Assembly (NCBI GenBank): GCA_963970005.1
Contig: CAXAMN010028950.1
Span: 390,738-454,737, forward strand
Length of the DNA: 64,000 nt
Direction: 5' to 3'
Source of the DNA: Durusdinium trenchii
Lineage: Eukaryota; Sar; Dinophyceae; Suessiales; Symbiodiniaceae
Shown: piece after piece, positions 48,178-60,779 of the stretch
Layout of the letters: every line of letters begins with the position of its first letter
Numbering within the stretch: position 1 is the stretch's first letter
Made by a program: the position numbers and the translations under genes
The notes under the pieces: model-generated
The model's input: only the letters and a program-made list of their open reading frames with translations
Database searches by the model: none
What the model was told of the DNA's origin: nothing

Positions 48178-51100
48178 GTGGGCAACATCGGCGACAGCCG
48201 TGTGCTCCTGGGAAAAGCCGATGGTAGCATCGTCGAAGGCAGGGGAAGCTGTGCTTCACAAGTAATCAACATTTTTGGATCAATTATGATAAATGCGCTG
48301 GTATACATAGCGAGACCAATGCGCATCCCGCATCAATCACTTCTTGTTGCATGATGTTTGCTCACTGATTTGCTGCGCTCGAACCATGTGCGAATCCCAA
48401 CGCCCTGTTTTGGTTGGCCAATCACTTGAGCGTTTGTGCAGCCTTCCAATGCCACAAGCCGTCCAAGACCCAAAGTCATTACTTCGCATAGGATTTGGGC
48501 CGTAGATGTCACTAGTATATAGGTGTATATAGATCCTTTTGGGCGCATGAGGCAGGAACAGAAGGCATGGCTGCCGCAGGCCCGCACACAAAACCACAAA
48601 AACCAAGCAGGGAAATAGCCTCCTCACCAAAACCCAAGCAGGAAAGTAGCCACTTCACCTAAGCCCAGGTTGTACTTTCCTTCTATATTTTTTGAGTGTG
48701 GTGGCCTGGTTGTTTACTTTCCTGCCTGGTTCTTTGTGTGGTGGCTATTGGTGTCGTGGCTGCTGTCCTGCCAAGTCTTTGGTGTGGTGGCTACTTTCCT
48801 GCTTGGCTTTTGGTGTGGTGGCTACTTTCCTGCCAAGTCTTTGGTGTGGTGGCTACTTGGCTGCATTGTTTTTGGTGTGGTGGGTATTGCTGTGGTGGCT
48901 ACTTTCCTGCGTGGTTTTTGGTGTGGTAGCTGCTTTCCTGCCTGTTTTTTGTTTGGTGCTTGGGTTTTGGTGAGGTGGCTATTTCCCTGCTTGGCTTTGG
49001 TGGTTTTGTGTGTGTGGAGGCATGGAGACAAGGGGCCAAAATATGTGTCCAACAGGTTCCCCAAAACTGTTGAGTTGTCAGGGTACCCCAGAACAATTAT
49101 GCTTCCAAGGGTGTGCTGCAAGTTCCGTTGATTCCTTGGGGCATCATCAGCATTCCTAGGAAAGTTGCCACCGCTGAAGAACCAGGCAGGAAAGTAGCCA
49201 CACATTGAAAAACCTGCCAGCACACAAAAAACCCAGGCAGGAAAGTAGCCACCACACCAAAGACCAGGCAGGAAAGTAGCCAACATAGCAAAACCATGCA
49301 GGAAAGTAGCAACCACACCAACAACCACCACACCAAAAACAAGGCAGGAAAGTAACCACCACACCCATAGTCACCAGACCTGGCAGCTTTGCCTTTGATT
49401 TGGGCTTGGATTGCACCTCCTATGTCTATTCTATTCCCTTCAACTACTTTCATCGTCCCACGGCCCAGCCACATGGAACCGGCTTTGCGATTTCGAAGTC
49501 TATTGCGATTATCAATATGCCAAACATTTCCAAGCAACTCACCAGGGTCGGAATAATCTGCACGAAGTGAGGTCGAGGTTTTTTTTGCGGAACAATATAG
49601 AAATGTATTCTGGGGTACTCTGACGGTGGTGGTCCCTTAAGGCACGGGCGAAAAAAAAACACGGCAAGCACCGACCCGCCTGCAGAGCACAGCAAACAGA
49701 ATGGGTCTGTCAACTCAATGACGTGGCGTGTTATTGCTGCCCCGGCCAAATTCTTGGGGCTGGCATCAAACATGTGTAGCGGAAAGGGTCCGTCAAAAAC
49801 TGCAGGTCTTTGCTGATATTTGTTGGTCATTGGGATGCTTAACCTACCGTTTTGAGAGTTGACCCATAACATCTCATTGTTTTGTTTGTTTTGTTCTTTC
49901 TTTCAGGTGACTTGGTCGGGATACAACTTGCTCCAGGCATTTGTTAGAGTGTTGGTCCACGTTGAGATGTTAAGTTATTGTTCTGTACACCCACTATCAC
50001 CCACTTAAAGTATCTTATTAAAGTGCCAAAGTTCCTCGCTTCAAAAGAATCCCTATTCGCAGGTCCTGAAGGCGGCAAAGTGTTTTTTGCCTTCACAAGT
50101 GTTCTTTTTTCCACTCGATGTTTCTTCCCGCTCGTGTGTGGCCGACCACTTCGTTGCCCAACACCTGTGGCTGACCTACTTGCGCTTGCTTCAGGCCCTG
50201 GTACGGATGGGGGCCTCACCACCGACCACAAACCGGATCATCCGGTGACGGCCCAAGCAGAGCAGTGACGGCGTGTGGCATTCGGTGGTGGCATCGGGGT
50301 GCTTTGAGCTTTCCAACGCTTTGTGTCGGAAAGGGGGCCGACACAAACCAGCCAAACGGTCATACACTATAAACCTATTCTTGCTCACGGTTTCGACCTC
50401 AGGTAGCAGGCAGGTTGATGACAACCTGATGTGTCAAGTTCAGGTCATCCAGATGTTTAGATTTGTCGAATTGACATAATAAAGTAACTATGGCCCTAAG
50501 TCAGAAAGATACGGTGGCAGTCCTGAAATGTCCATTGCCTGTGGAATATCACCCGCATTGATGAGAAACACTTCTTGCGGCTTGCCATGACTATTGGGAC
50601 TTGTTGGGGACACAGAACACCAAGACTCGCTACAGCCCAGCTTGTTGTGGGCACCCTTCATTGCTCGTTGCGTGCGGATCCTGCGATCCAGTGTGCGAAC
50701 ACCATGGTAGGCCCCGCCTCCGGATGACTCGATGGAATGGGTCCCCTTTTGCCAAGTTGTGGGGGTTATAGAATGTTATAATATGTTATAGATACGTTCA
50801 ATCATCAACCTGGGTGGAATATTTTGATGTTGAACCTTTGTTTAGAGAGATGATTGATCCCACTGACTATTTGTCGAAACCACCAAGCAGCCACTAGTTT
50901 GGTCGAATCGAGTTGATTTCAGTCGAGGGGTTCACGCGGTAGGCCATTGATCTGGGCCCCGAGAATTCGAATGACCGCAGGCAGATGTGACTCACCTGTG
51001 GAGGAGGTAGGCTTGTTGCCCAACGCTGGTAGACCAGGCCTGCAACAACCTCGCATTGCAAAGGGGGCAAGAAGGAGCCCTGATGGAGGAACGGTACTGA

Positions 51101-54100
51101 GGCACCCAGGCTATCCAGCTCTTACTACCTTAAACCTGAAAGTTACAGCTTGTAGGGTGAAAGTTCTTGATCAAGCATAGACCACCTATCTTCACAGGAC
51201 CCAGGTTTCCACTTGTTCGACGCGCCGCGATGTTTTTGAGGCAGAAGTGGAGCGAATCAAGCGTACGGGTGGCCACGTGGTCTCCTTGGAAGTGATGGAA
51301 TGGGATAGACGTTGGGAGACGGGGGTGGCCACGTGGCCTCACTGCTCCAATCGCGAAGGACGATGAGGAGAGAGTGAACTCAGTTCGGGAACTTGCAGTG
51401 TTGGATCTTGAGAGAGGTTTTGAATTGGACAGCACCTGAGGCAGCCTGGAGAGTTGGTAGGCCCTGGTAGGCCACCAAAAAACCCTAAGCCACAAACACC
51501 AACCATGCTGAAGTAGGTCTTGGCAGCTTGAAGGAAGAATGTCTCTGAACCATTCCGAAGGTCTCCATCTTCCAAGCTCCTCACCATTTTGAACCCTGAA
51601 GCCCTTTTTTGGCCCTACCAAGCAAATTTCACAAAGCAGGACCAAAGACTTCAATAGGATCTTCAAAAGGGGCATATAGGGGCATCCAAGATACCCACAC
51701 CATCCATGCATGAATATTTAGCAACATGGACCACATTAACCCTTAAAACATCTTGAACATCACCCTATCACCTCAATGTAGGCATATATTCCAGTCCCAT
51801 GGCAGGGGTAGACGTCGGTGCCTTTTTTTCCGAACCGAAACCCAGTGGGTCGGAACGCGCCTTCCCAGCTCCACCCACTTCGGCCCCCCAAAAACAGCGC
51901 CCGCCCCCGAAAAGGTCGAGAGCATCATGGGCGTGGCGCGGGTGAACGGCGACCTGGCCGTGTCGCGGGCCTTCGGAGATGCCCAGCACAAGCAGACCGG
52001 CGGGCCCAAACAGGCTGGGGGGCGGGGCGGGCAACTGGATCTGACGGGGTGGTCACACGTCGGTCATAGATGACATGAACTAGAAAACCATGGAAAAAAA
52101 CCGTGGACTTTTGAGAGAATGCAGCTACCTGTCTTTTGCTTGGTACTGACTGGTTATACATCACGTTTTACGGTCATATGGCATGCACGTCGAGAGAGGG
52201 AACTGGCAGGCAGGCATGAGTGGTTTGAGGCAGATTTAAGGGAAGGCCGCACATTGACATCCAGTTCGACAAGTGGGAGCCTTCATCATGAGAGAACCGC
52301 CTCAATGAATATAGGTGAATTGGTCGATGATTCTTCGGATGACTGGTGGGAATGAATATCTGTGCGAACCACTTGGACGTATCACCGCGGTTTGCAGGGT
52401 GTCGCAGGTTTGGACCAAGCACCAAGTGCATGGATTCGGTTTGATTTGTTCCCCACCTGCCAGTGAGGGTTGTTAGATTTTATCACAGTTGTTCTTCCTC
52501 CTCCTCCTCCGCCGCCGCGTCCTCCTCCTTCCTCCTTCCTCCTTGCTTCCTTCCTCGCCAATCTTCATCGCCAATCTGCTTCGCCGATCTTGTCTGGCCA
52601 GCTCCAGATCGCAGTGTGCACCCCTGGACCTCAACCGCAAGGATCCCCTCGCAGCGTGCACCCCTGGACCTCAACCGCAAGGATCGGATCGCAGTGTGCA
52701 CGCCTGGACCTCAACCGCAAGGATCCGATCGCAGTGTGCACCCCTGGACCTCAACCGCAAGGATCCGATCGCAGTGTGCACCGCTGGACCTCAACCGCTA
52801 GGATCCGATCGCAGTGTGCACCGCTGGACCTCAACCAGATAGTTTGCCAGATAAAGTCCACAAACACACAATGACAAACACACTACCACAAACGCGCAAC
52901 CACAAACACACAACCACAAACACAATCACAAACTCACAATCACAAACACAATCACAAACACACAACTACAAAGACACGATCACAAACACATAACCACAGA
53001 CACAAAACCACAAACACACAACCACAACCACACAACCACAAACACACAATCACAAACACAATCACAAACACGCAACTACAAACACAATCACAAACACGCA
53101 ACTACAAAGACACAATCACAAACACACAACCACAAACATACACACAACACACAACCACAAACACACACAAACACACAACCACAAACACACAACCACAAAC
53201 ACACAAACACACAAACACAAACACACAACCACAACCACAAACACATCCACAAACACAACCACAAACACACAATCACAGCCACAAGTACAAACACACAATC
53301 ACAAAGACACAACCACAACCACAACCACAACTACAAACACATAATCACAAAGACACAACCACAACCACAAGTACAAACACATAATCACAACCACTACCAC
53401 TACCACAAACACAACCACAAACACATCCACAAACGCACAACCACAAACACACAATCACAAAGACACAACCACAACCACAACTACAAACACACAATCGCAA
53501 AGACACAACCACAACTACAAACACACAATCACAACCACAACCACTACCACAACCACAAACACACAACCACAAACACACAACCACGACCACAACACAGCAC
53601 ACAACCCGAGGACCCACAAGCAACATCGAGAACTACAATACTAACGACTATGGCAACATGCTCCTCACTATGGCATCAAGACAAATGATTGAAATGTCAT
53701 GGTGGGGATCACTCGAAGTAAAGTAATTTGTTGCTTTTTTGGTTTGGGGAGGGGGTGCCCTGCCCCAGGGCTCAGTAGTACCAAAGGATCAATTGGGACG
53801 GGGTGAGGCAGAATTTTTGATGGGTTGCCATGACTTTGTGGCAGGCGTCCCGACGGCGTCATGCAAGATCGCAGAATTCTTCCATTTTCGGGTCACAACT
53901 TGGATGTGCAGAGCTGGAGGTCCACTTGTTCACCTCAAGATGTTTTGGCTTAGACCAAGGTAGATGTGGTTTGTTTGTGGTCGGGGGTTCGTTTCGGATG
54001 TGCAGCCACCGTTAGTGCGACTGTGGTACTACGGCCTTGGATCAAAAAGCTCCTCTACCCTCCCCGCCATGTGATCCGCTTCGCCAGGAGGACCATCCTG

Positions 54101-57100
54101 TCTCGGTGGGTTCCCCAGAATTCCCGGGACGACCAGCGGGTGATTTTGTGGGACGAGAAAGGTGCCAGGTGCAAGGGCAAGGAAGGTGCGTTGGAATTTG
54201 TTGGTTTTTGTATATTTTTGTATTTGGTTTTGCCATGCATGGTTTGCCGATGCTTCGATAAGTGAACCCGAGTGAATCAATAAGATTCAATCATTTGAGT
54301 CGCTATGAGGGGAGCAAGGTCTTTGATGTTCAGGGAAGTCGGCATGGCTTCAAAAGGCCGTTTATCGACTTCGTCTGAAAGGTCGGTCAAACTGACAAGG
54401 CTCTGGGTCATGGCGCCAGGATACTGACTGGGTGACCTGCAAACCAAGATCATATGATGTTGGGGCTCCAGGTTTTGGACCATCCCCATGTAGAATCAAA
54501 TTGTTGGACACGTTTGCGCCTAGCTCAAAAGCACCACAAGTTCGTGGCATTTTGCGGTGACGTGAGTGGTGACGTGCTTCTTTAAACAACACGATCCTGG
54601 CGTCTGTGACTCGGACCAGACAGCCTCCATGCTCCATGATCCAAGAAACATACCGTGATCTGAGAGTAGGTGGCGCAACCCACTGGACTCTATAATAGAC
54701 TCTTCACTAGCTACTCAGCCACGTCATATATTTGGGATTGCCATCTACTCTCAAAGCAATGTGCATGCTCATGTTTTCTCCATACAATGTGGCGAACCCA
54801 AACCTTCATCTGGCAACTCCCCAAGCACATGATACCAGATCTGAACAAAAACAAAGACAGAGACCTCAGTCACTCCAGCTTCAGGGTCCAGGTGCACTCA
54901 TGGATCCTCACAGTTTTCAATCACAGTGGCCCAGTGACCCAGCACCAATATTGACCTACAACTGACCTACGTATACCGAAGAGAATCAACTGTTCAACCC
55001 TCCACCCACCCACCAAAGAACGAGTCGGAACAAGAGTCCGATCAGTCGAAGCGGTCGATTCCGTCTCTGAGGTGGAACCTGAGTTGACCACCATGACCTG
55101 CGATCCAACAGACTTCTTGGTGTTAGTTTGTGCTCGGAAGCCTGGGAGTTTCCTCTCCAAACGGCGGGTGGCGAGTTCGTCCAAGCTGCGACGGATGGAT
55201 GAGCTTGGGGGTGATGAAGAGGAACAAAAGAGGTTCATCAAAGTTAATTATATGTATATAATATATAGGGCCATTGACCTTAAGATGTTCAAGATCTTTC
55301 AAGGTACCTCGGATACCTTTGGAAAAGGTGTGTTTTGATGGATGTCTTTTGTGTGCACCTTCAGACTCTCCGAGTCTCCAAAACTATCTTCAACTCGCGT
55401 GTGGAGTTGACCCTCGGTTGGATGCAACCTTCCCCTACTTGGGATGGATCATGTTCGTTTCTTTCCGCTTCACCCTGATTGGCCACGTTCCATCGTTCCA
55501 GCGGGAAGGAGGACCAGATGTTGATCCACCAGACCCAACTAACCGGGAGGTTGTGCCGGCGGCTCTAGGCGTTCTTTTCTTTGTGTGTGTGAGCCGGTGC
55601 GAGGAGAAACTCGAGCACACAACAATGTGCAGTTGTGAACAGATGTCAGTTGTACGCCTTTTCTTAAAATGCGCCTTCAAACTCTGAAGCCAGGTTGCAC
55701 TCGCCCCTGTTTTTCATTACATCACTGTCGTTTAACGGGGAACTGTTTGTTTACCCTGGATGAAGGATGAAGGTACCAAGTGAGGAGAGCCCTCACCACG
55801 CCTCAGCATTGCCAGCTGCACTGAGGACGGCATCTCAGAAGGAAACTTTCCGAACCGAGAAGTGGCCTGGGACCCCATTGGTGAAGAACTCATTGGCACA
55901 CGGCACATGGACGGCCATTTGGGATTCTTGGGATGTCCGAATGTCTCAAGGAAGCTGCGAGGTTGGTGATGTTCAGTGGGACACTGAGTTCCAGGCGTTC
56001 TTGGAAAACGAGGCCTTCTTGAATATCGTTGTCCAGACAAGGTTTGACTATGCCTGCATTCCGGCCAGTGGCGGCAAAGGTTTTGGAGTATATATTATAG
56101 TTCTTTTTGGTTGTGTTCACCCCTGCTACTTGTTGTTTCGTGCGTGGCCATGCTGCGCATCCAATTCGCTAAGATGCGTCAGGATAGCCGTGGAGGTCAG
56201 CTTTAATGATTTGCGCATGCGTGTGCTCAGACTGTACCACCATGTGCAACCTTACTTTTGGAAGATGGATGAAAATGGTTTTAAAAAAGGGTCTTTCTCA
56301 AAGGCGGTCAATCGCGGGAAAAAAAGTCGTTGGGCCAAACTCATGGAGGTGGTTCCTTAATTGCCCAACGCCTTATTGCCTGATTGCCTTAATTTCCCAG
56401 AATTGTTGGGCCAAAACATGGTTCCTGCATGTCTTTCCAGCATTCAATTCTCCGTCAACATGTTTTCAGTCGATCCCTCTCGCGCGATCCGTTTTGGGGT
56501 CGGGGCGGGGCGGGTCACGTTCCGTCAGCCACCCAAAAGGTCGGTCCGGAGACGGACTTGAAGTTCCCAAAAGGTCGACCGCGTACAGATATATCTTGTA
56601 TCATTTCATATGCATATGTATAACGGCTACAGCAATTAATGTCATTGATTTTTCTTATATATATATATATATAGCTGTTAACTAATACAATGGGTCTGCA
56701 TTATTTGTTCAATTGTGGCTGTTCACGCCAATTCCGCGGCATTCCTACTGGCAAGAAGCACCTGAAGAAGGCCCGCTTCGCTCCATCCCGAAGAAGGGGT
56801 TGGGACGCCAGAAAAGGAAGCCTATTAGGAAGCCTCTAATGGGCCTATACTCCATCCCATCCTGGACCCTGAAGAGTTTACTAATTTTTGAACTGTTGGG
56901 TTTGTGAACGCAAAAAGACGCAAAAAGCCGCAAATCCTGAAAAGCGGGCTGAATGTTCCAGTTGGTCCAAACGTGAAGAAATCACTGAGTGGAGGACAAG
57001 ATCATATATCAAGAGCAGATTCTTCACCACTCCATGCTTGGCTTTAAGATACGCATGATCTCCATTGTAGAATCACCTCTTAAGAAACACGATCAACGAT

Positions 57101-60100
57101 AGACGATAGATGTGCAAATCCATGCTTATCAATTCTTTTTACACCTGTCCATCCTGTCACAGATTTTGACACCTAACTTGGTGTTTCTTTGGCATAATTA
57201 TATAGATCCATCATGATCTGTCAATGAGCTGCCAAATGAAATCCCACATGCCATATGCATGTTTTGGTGTGGATTCAATACTAGCTTTCAATATATTTCA
57301 TACATGGTCACACTTTTCCCTGCACAACCACAAAAGAAGCGTACGCAAATATCCGCAAAGAATACGCAAATATCCGCAAAAAGTACGCAAAACCCCGCAA
57401 GAGTGCACAAAGTGGGATTTCTGTACAGTTTCAAATTTAGCAATTTAATGGCCTACCATCATGAGAAGATTTGACCTGGAGCTCGTGGGATGGAGCAAAC
57501 TAGTGTGAATGCTTGCCACATACGGCAATCTTGAAGTTTCACCATATCCTGTAGGTTGACAAGTACCCAGGGTGGCACTTGGCTAGAAGTGTACTACACA
57601 CTCAAAGAGCCAAAGTCATGATATTGTATCGTACAACTCTTGATCAACTCCTCGTATGGCTCAAAGATTCGTACATACATAGGTGATCATGCACCAAGCA
57701 TAGATGTGCTTGCTGGTGGGAGTCATTTAAGAAAGCGTCCAGTTTTGCTTTGGGGTGTACAGTTTTGGCTTGAATCGTTTAGATTGGCATTGAAGTGTTC
57801 CAAACGGCCCAAAAGGATAGAAATGCCAAACGTACAGAAATTATTGCACTTTCAAGGGTTCAGGATGCAGAGGCGCCCGGATGAAACTGCCGAGGTCAAA
57901 CTGGCAGCTGAAGAGTTGGGGAACTCTTTGGCCCAGGTGGCGAGGGAACTCTCGGGGAGCTGAGAGCGTGGGCAGTGAAACCACCAAAGGGTTGGACAAT
58001 GAACTGGCTCCAAGTAGAGTGCCTAAACCCAGGCGGCCTTTGTAGGTGATCGGAAATGATTAGCTAGGATCAGCTCTCAAATGGACACTTCTATGGAAAC
58101 AAACAGCTTGGTGGAGGAAAAGGAATGAAAAGCCAGCAATTTTGTTCCCTGGTGGCGAGTTTTTTGGAGACAATCCCGTCCATCTAGCGATGCATTGTCG
58201 CATTGGCATATTTGTTTGTCGAGTTGATGAAGAACCCTGAAACAAGTTGCACCAGACAAATGAGCAACTACAGCCCCGGTAGATTTTGGCCTACTCCCCA
58301 TGCAGGATACCTTCTATAGAAGGCATAACCCCCAACTAGCATGTCAGGAACAACCCACCATCAATCCCAAAGGCAGGGCTCACCAGGTGAAGCTGTTTGG
58401 TCCCCAGATGCTCCCAGACGTTTCCAACGGTTTCAGGGTAGATGAACTCCAAGATGTCCTTTGGATGGAGGTCCAACCATCGAACTTGGAGATTGTGTCA
58501 TCGACTTATGCAAGGTTATGCAACCACTTAGTCACTTGTAAAAACATCGTTTCAACCTTTACAATTGGTCTATCCATGGTTTGATTGATCCCACGGGACT
58601 ATTGATCCCGCAGGACTACACGCCCGAAAACTCACATGGACCCTGAAAACCACCGGTTGGTAGAGGAAAACCCATCTGACCAGGTGACCAGGACGTCAGG
58701 GTATCTGTTAGTTTTCGGGAGTGTATATATAGTCCTATTTCACGTGCTTCAACGACCACTCAGTACCAACTGAAGACACGTACGACCTGACCCCGCCCGG
58801 TCCGTTTCGGTTCGGCGCACTCGAGGCGGCCAAGTCCGTTTGTCAGAGGGCTTTGGATCGGGGCTCCATGGACGCCTGGTGAAAAAGGGGGAGGGGGAGA
58901 ACCACGAGAAGAGATAGTAAACCAGCAGAACATGTGGGTCTTATTTCATCGGTTTCTCTTCAGTTTTGTGAAATAAACTGTGTTGTTTTCGGGGGTCCCT
59001 TTTTTTGTTGTCGTTACTATCCAATTGGTTGTTTTGAAGGCTCACTGCGGCTAACTTGAAGTTCTGTCTTTTTTTTGGAGTGGCACACCTCAAGGTGATG
59101 CAGTGCAAGAACGCTGGAGGATCGTTCACGCCAAAAAAAACACGGTCCGGGAGCGCTTCCCACTGCACTCCCACGGGCCGGTTGGCGGGCATTCTTGGAC
59201 GGTGCACCGCGCAGTCACACCAGGTGCTTCGTTTCTGAGACGACAATCTGAGACAGGGCGGAGACGCGGCGGAGGATGTGTCTTTCGCACGCCTGAGGAC
59301 AACCTCTCCTGCATGCTGGTGAGCTTCCAGGGGTCCGAGAAGGCTGAGCGGACCAAGGAGTTTCGCGACAGTGCCTGTCGCTCCAGGACGCCTTGACAGA
59401 ATAAGCCATATAGAATTACTCAATGTCTGGCCAGATGAGGCAGACGAAGCCTTGAGTTGTGCGAACAACACCTACCAATGGCCACACCTACACACTAAAC
59501 ACCATGCTGGCCGATTTGCGCACCATTGAGGAAGATCGTGGCATCCCAGATGAAAACTTCCAGATCAAGCCCATTCCTGATTCGCGACCATGCACACGGG
59601 TTTGCCTATAGATCGGTTATTGAGAATGCTCACCATACTCACCAGTATACGTGCATGGTTCTTGCCCAAACCTTCATCCCATTTAGCAGTCAACAAAGTG
59701 GCAGAACAACAGACTGACCTGGTGCAACATCCTCCAAGCCAAGGGGTGGATCCTGAGTTTTTGCCAGTTTTGAGGCTACAATGATCCACCAATCTTGTTG
59801 CTTCAATCCATGGACATCCCCTTATTACAGGTGTCTAGCTCACTTAGGAGACCAGCCTCCCCAGATTACGCTCGGACACTCGGATCGGTGCGTCGCTCGG
59901 TTTGCGGCGCTGAAGACTTCAGGAGCTGCTGCCAGGGCCCTTCGACGAGCCGACGCATGGGACCTTCCGCAAGGCGCGCACGAAAAACAACAACAAGGGG
60001 GCTCCGTGGTGGGCGAGACAAGTCCACTGGTCGAGGGACTCGAGGGACGTGTCGAAGTGTTGAAAGGGATCACCACGGATTAAAGATGAGTTGGAAGTTC

Positions 60101-60236
60101 TGTTGGAAGGCTCATGCTTTTCTTCCGCGAAGTCGTTTGGAACATGGTGACCTCCGGACACCGAGACGCGAGGCTTATGCCGGCATGGCCGAACGTGCTG
60201 GGCTCTCCTTCGAAGCTGCGGTGCGGCGTCACCGAG
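48178..60236 (+). CDS. PP2C-type protein phosphatase, 3' exons
   Basis: The remaining PP2C exons, phase-consistent with the exon ending at 29546. 48178-48238: VGNIGDSRVLLGKADGS (GC donor). 50195-50244: GGLTTDHKPDHP (GT). 51241-51279: AEVERIKRTGGHV (GT). 51915-52013: GVARVNGDLAVSRAFGDAQH (GC). 55072-55131: VEPELTTM, then DFLVLVC (GC). 55826-55864: DGISEGNFPNREV (GC; metal-site Asp). 58826-58870: AAKSVCQRALDRGSM (GA). 59298-59357: DNLSCMLVSFQGSEKAERTK (GA; last metal-site Asp). 59923-59973: ELLPGPF, then TFRK (GC). 60173 to about 60236: AYAGMAERAGLSFEAAV. A microexon near 57937 (VARELS) is likely. With the 5' exons this gives roughly 290 residues, normal for the PP2C core, with every metal ligand motif present. 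It removes phosphate from Ser/Thr in substrate proteins using Mg/Mn; the target is unknown. Confidence 0.88.
48594..49371. repeat. inverted tandem array, GGTGGCTACTTTCCTGC motif
   Basis: A unit of about 30 bp (TTTGGTGTGGTGGCTACTTT, then CCTGCC) is repeated about eight times in + orientation at 48700-48995. The complement (GCAGGAAAGTAGCCACC) occurs twice at 48620-48655 and about seven times at 49185-49355. The spacer 49010-49180 is unrelated. The two arms can pair over 200 bp or more. It lies in the PP2C intron after the GDSR exon. Trp/Phe/Leu-rich peptides read from it are repeat artefacts. Confidence 0.85.
52610..52842 (+). repeat. 40-bp tandem repeat, about six copies
   Basis: Units begin at 52610, 52650, 52690, 52730, 52770 and 52810. 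Each has CGCAGTGTGCACCCCTGGAC followed by CTCAACCGCAAGGATC. Differences are single bases (CCCCT/CGGAT/CCGAT ends, CCCC/CGCC/CCGC). High identity suggests recent amplification. It reads open in all three frames because 40 is not a multiple of 3 and no stop occurs in the unit, so the open frames here are not genes. Confidence 0.92.
52855..53600 (+). repeat. AC-rich degenerate satellite (ACAAACACAC)
   Basis: About 750 bp made almost only of ACAAACACACAAC, CACAACCACAA and AATCACAAACAC words. There is essentially no G on this strand, which makes it a strongly skewed purine/pyrimidine-poor stretch. The complement reads as Val/Cys/Leu/Trp runs, rejected as coding. It lies in the PP2C intron between exons 52013 and 55072, directly after the 40-bp array. 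Confidence 0.92.
54040..54187 (+). CDS. unassigned exon candidate
   Basis: A GC-rich stretch reads as a basic, protein-like peptide (HVIRFARRTILSRWVPQNSR, then DDQRVILWDEKGARCKGKE) and ends at a GAAG-GTGCGT donor at 54188. It lies between PP2C exons 52013 and 55072, but those two join directly in the family, so it is either an alternative insert, an exon of another gene or chance. The acceptor and domain are not identified. Confidence 0.3.
56655..56674. repeat. (TA)n microsatellite
   Basis: About nine TA units in a PP2C intron. Confidence 0.85.
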
Positions 60237-60731
60237 GGAGGGGGTGGAGGAAGCCTTCGACCAAGGCAGAGCCCCGTTGTTTTTGGACATGTTTCTTTTT
60301 TGGTAGGGCAGGGATCTATTTTTTTGATGTGTAGAAATATGATGACATATGTGTGGAAGAGGGAAGTCTTGTACCGAAGTGCTTGGCATGGTTGTGGGGC
60401 TCTTTGGGCATGATCAAGGCTAGTTTGGGGAAGGTTGGACGTTCTCGATTGATAGGAAGCTAGGGTTTCCCATCAATGATTGAGATCAATCATGACACCT
60501 GGCTGAGAAGGAGTAAATGCAGGCTGTTGAAGAACAAAGCCTCCCTCACCAAAATGGTGTTCTATATCTCCAGGTTTGGGATTTATCAATCAACCGTCCA
60601 GGGAGAACAACAATTGTGACAAATCCAACAAACAAACAAACAAACAGTAACACGTTCATCTCACTATTCATCTCCTGATTGCGAGGTTTGTCAATCTCCT
60701 TTGGAGTGACCACTGCTCCGGTCACTCCAAG

Positions 60732-60779
60732 GTCGAGCGTCGCTTTGATCAGCTCGAAGCGGAGCTCACACGCCTCAAG
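60732..60779 (+). CDS. probable PP2C C-terminal coiled-coil exon
   Basis: After an AG acceptor the frame reads VERRFDQLEAELTRLK, an amphipathic helix with heptad-like Leu/Phe spacing, then a possible GA donor. It follows the AYAGMAERAGL exon and would extend the phosphatase with a short coiled coil. A second such exon may be 62281-62329 (EEVPVRELRLELQNFE) with a clean GCAG acceptor and GT donor. Both assignments rest on splice signals and composition only. Confidence 0.45.

Noticed and set aside
48670..49364. Frames of 150-180 codons rich in Trp, Phe and Leu on both strands
   Set aside because: Both arise from the inverted 30-bp array; mirrored peptides on opposite strands are a repeat artefact.
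53088..53626. Val/Cys/Leu-rich minus-strand frames, membrane-protein-like
   Set aside because: They are translations of the AC-rich satellite, simple repeats without initiation context or other features.
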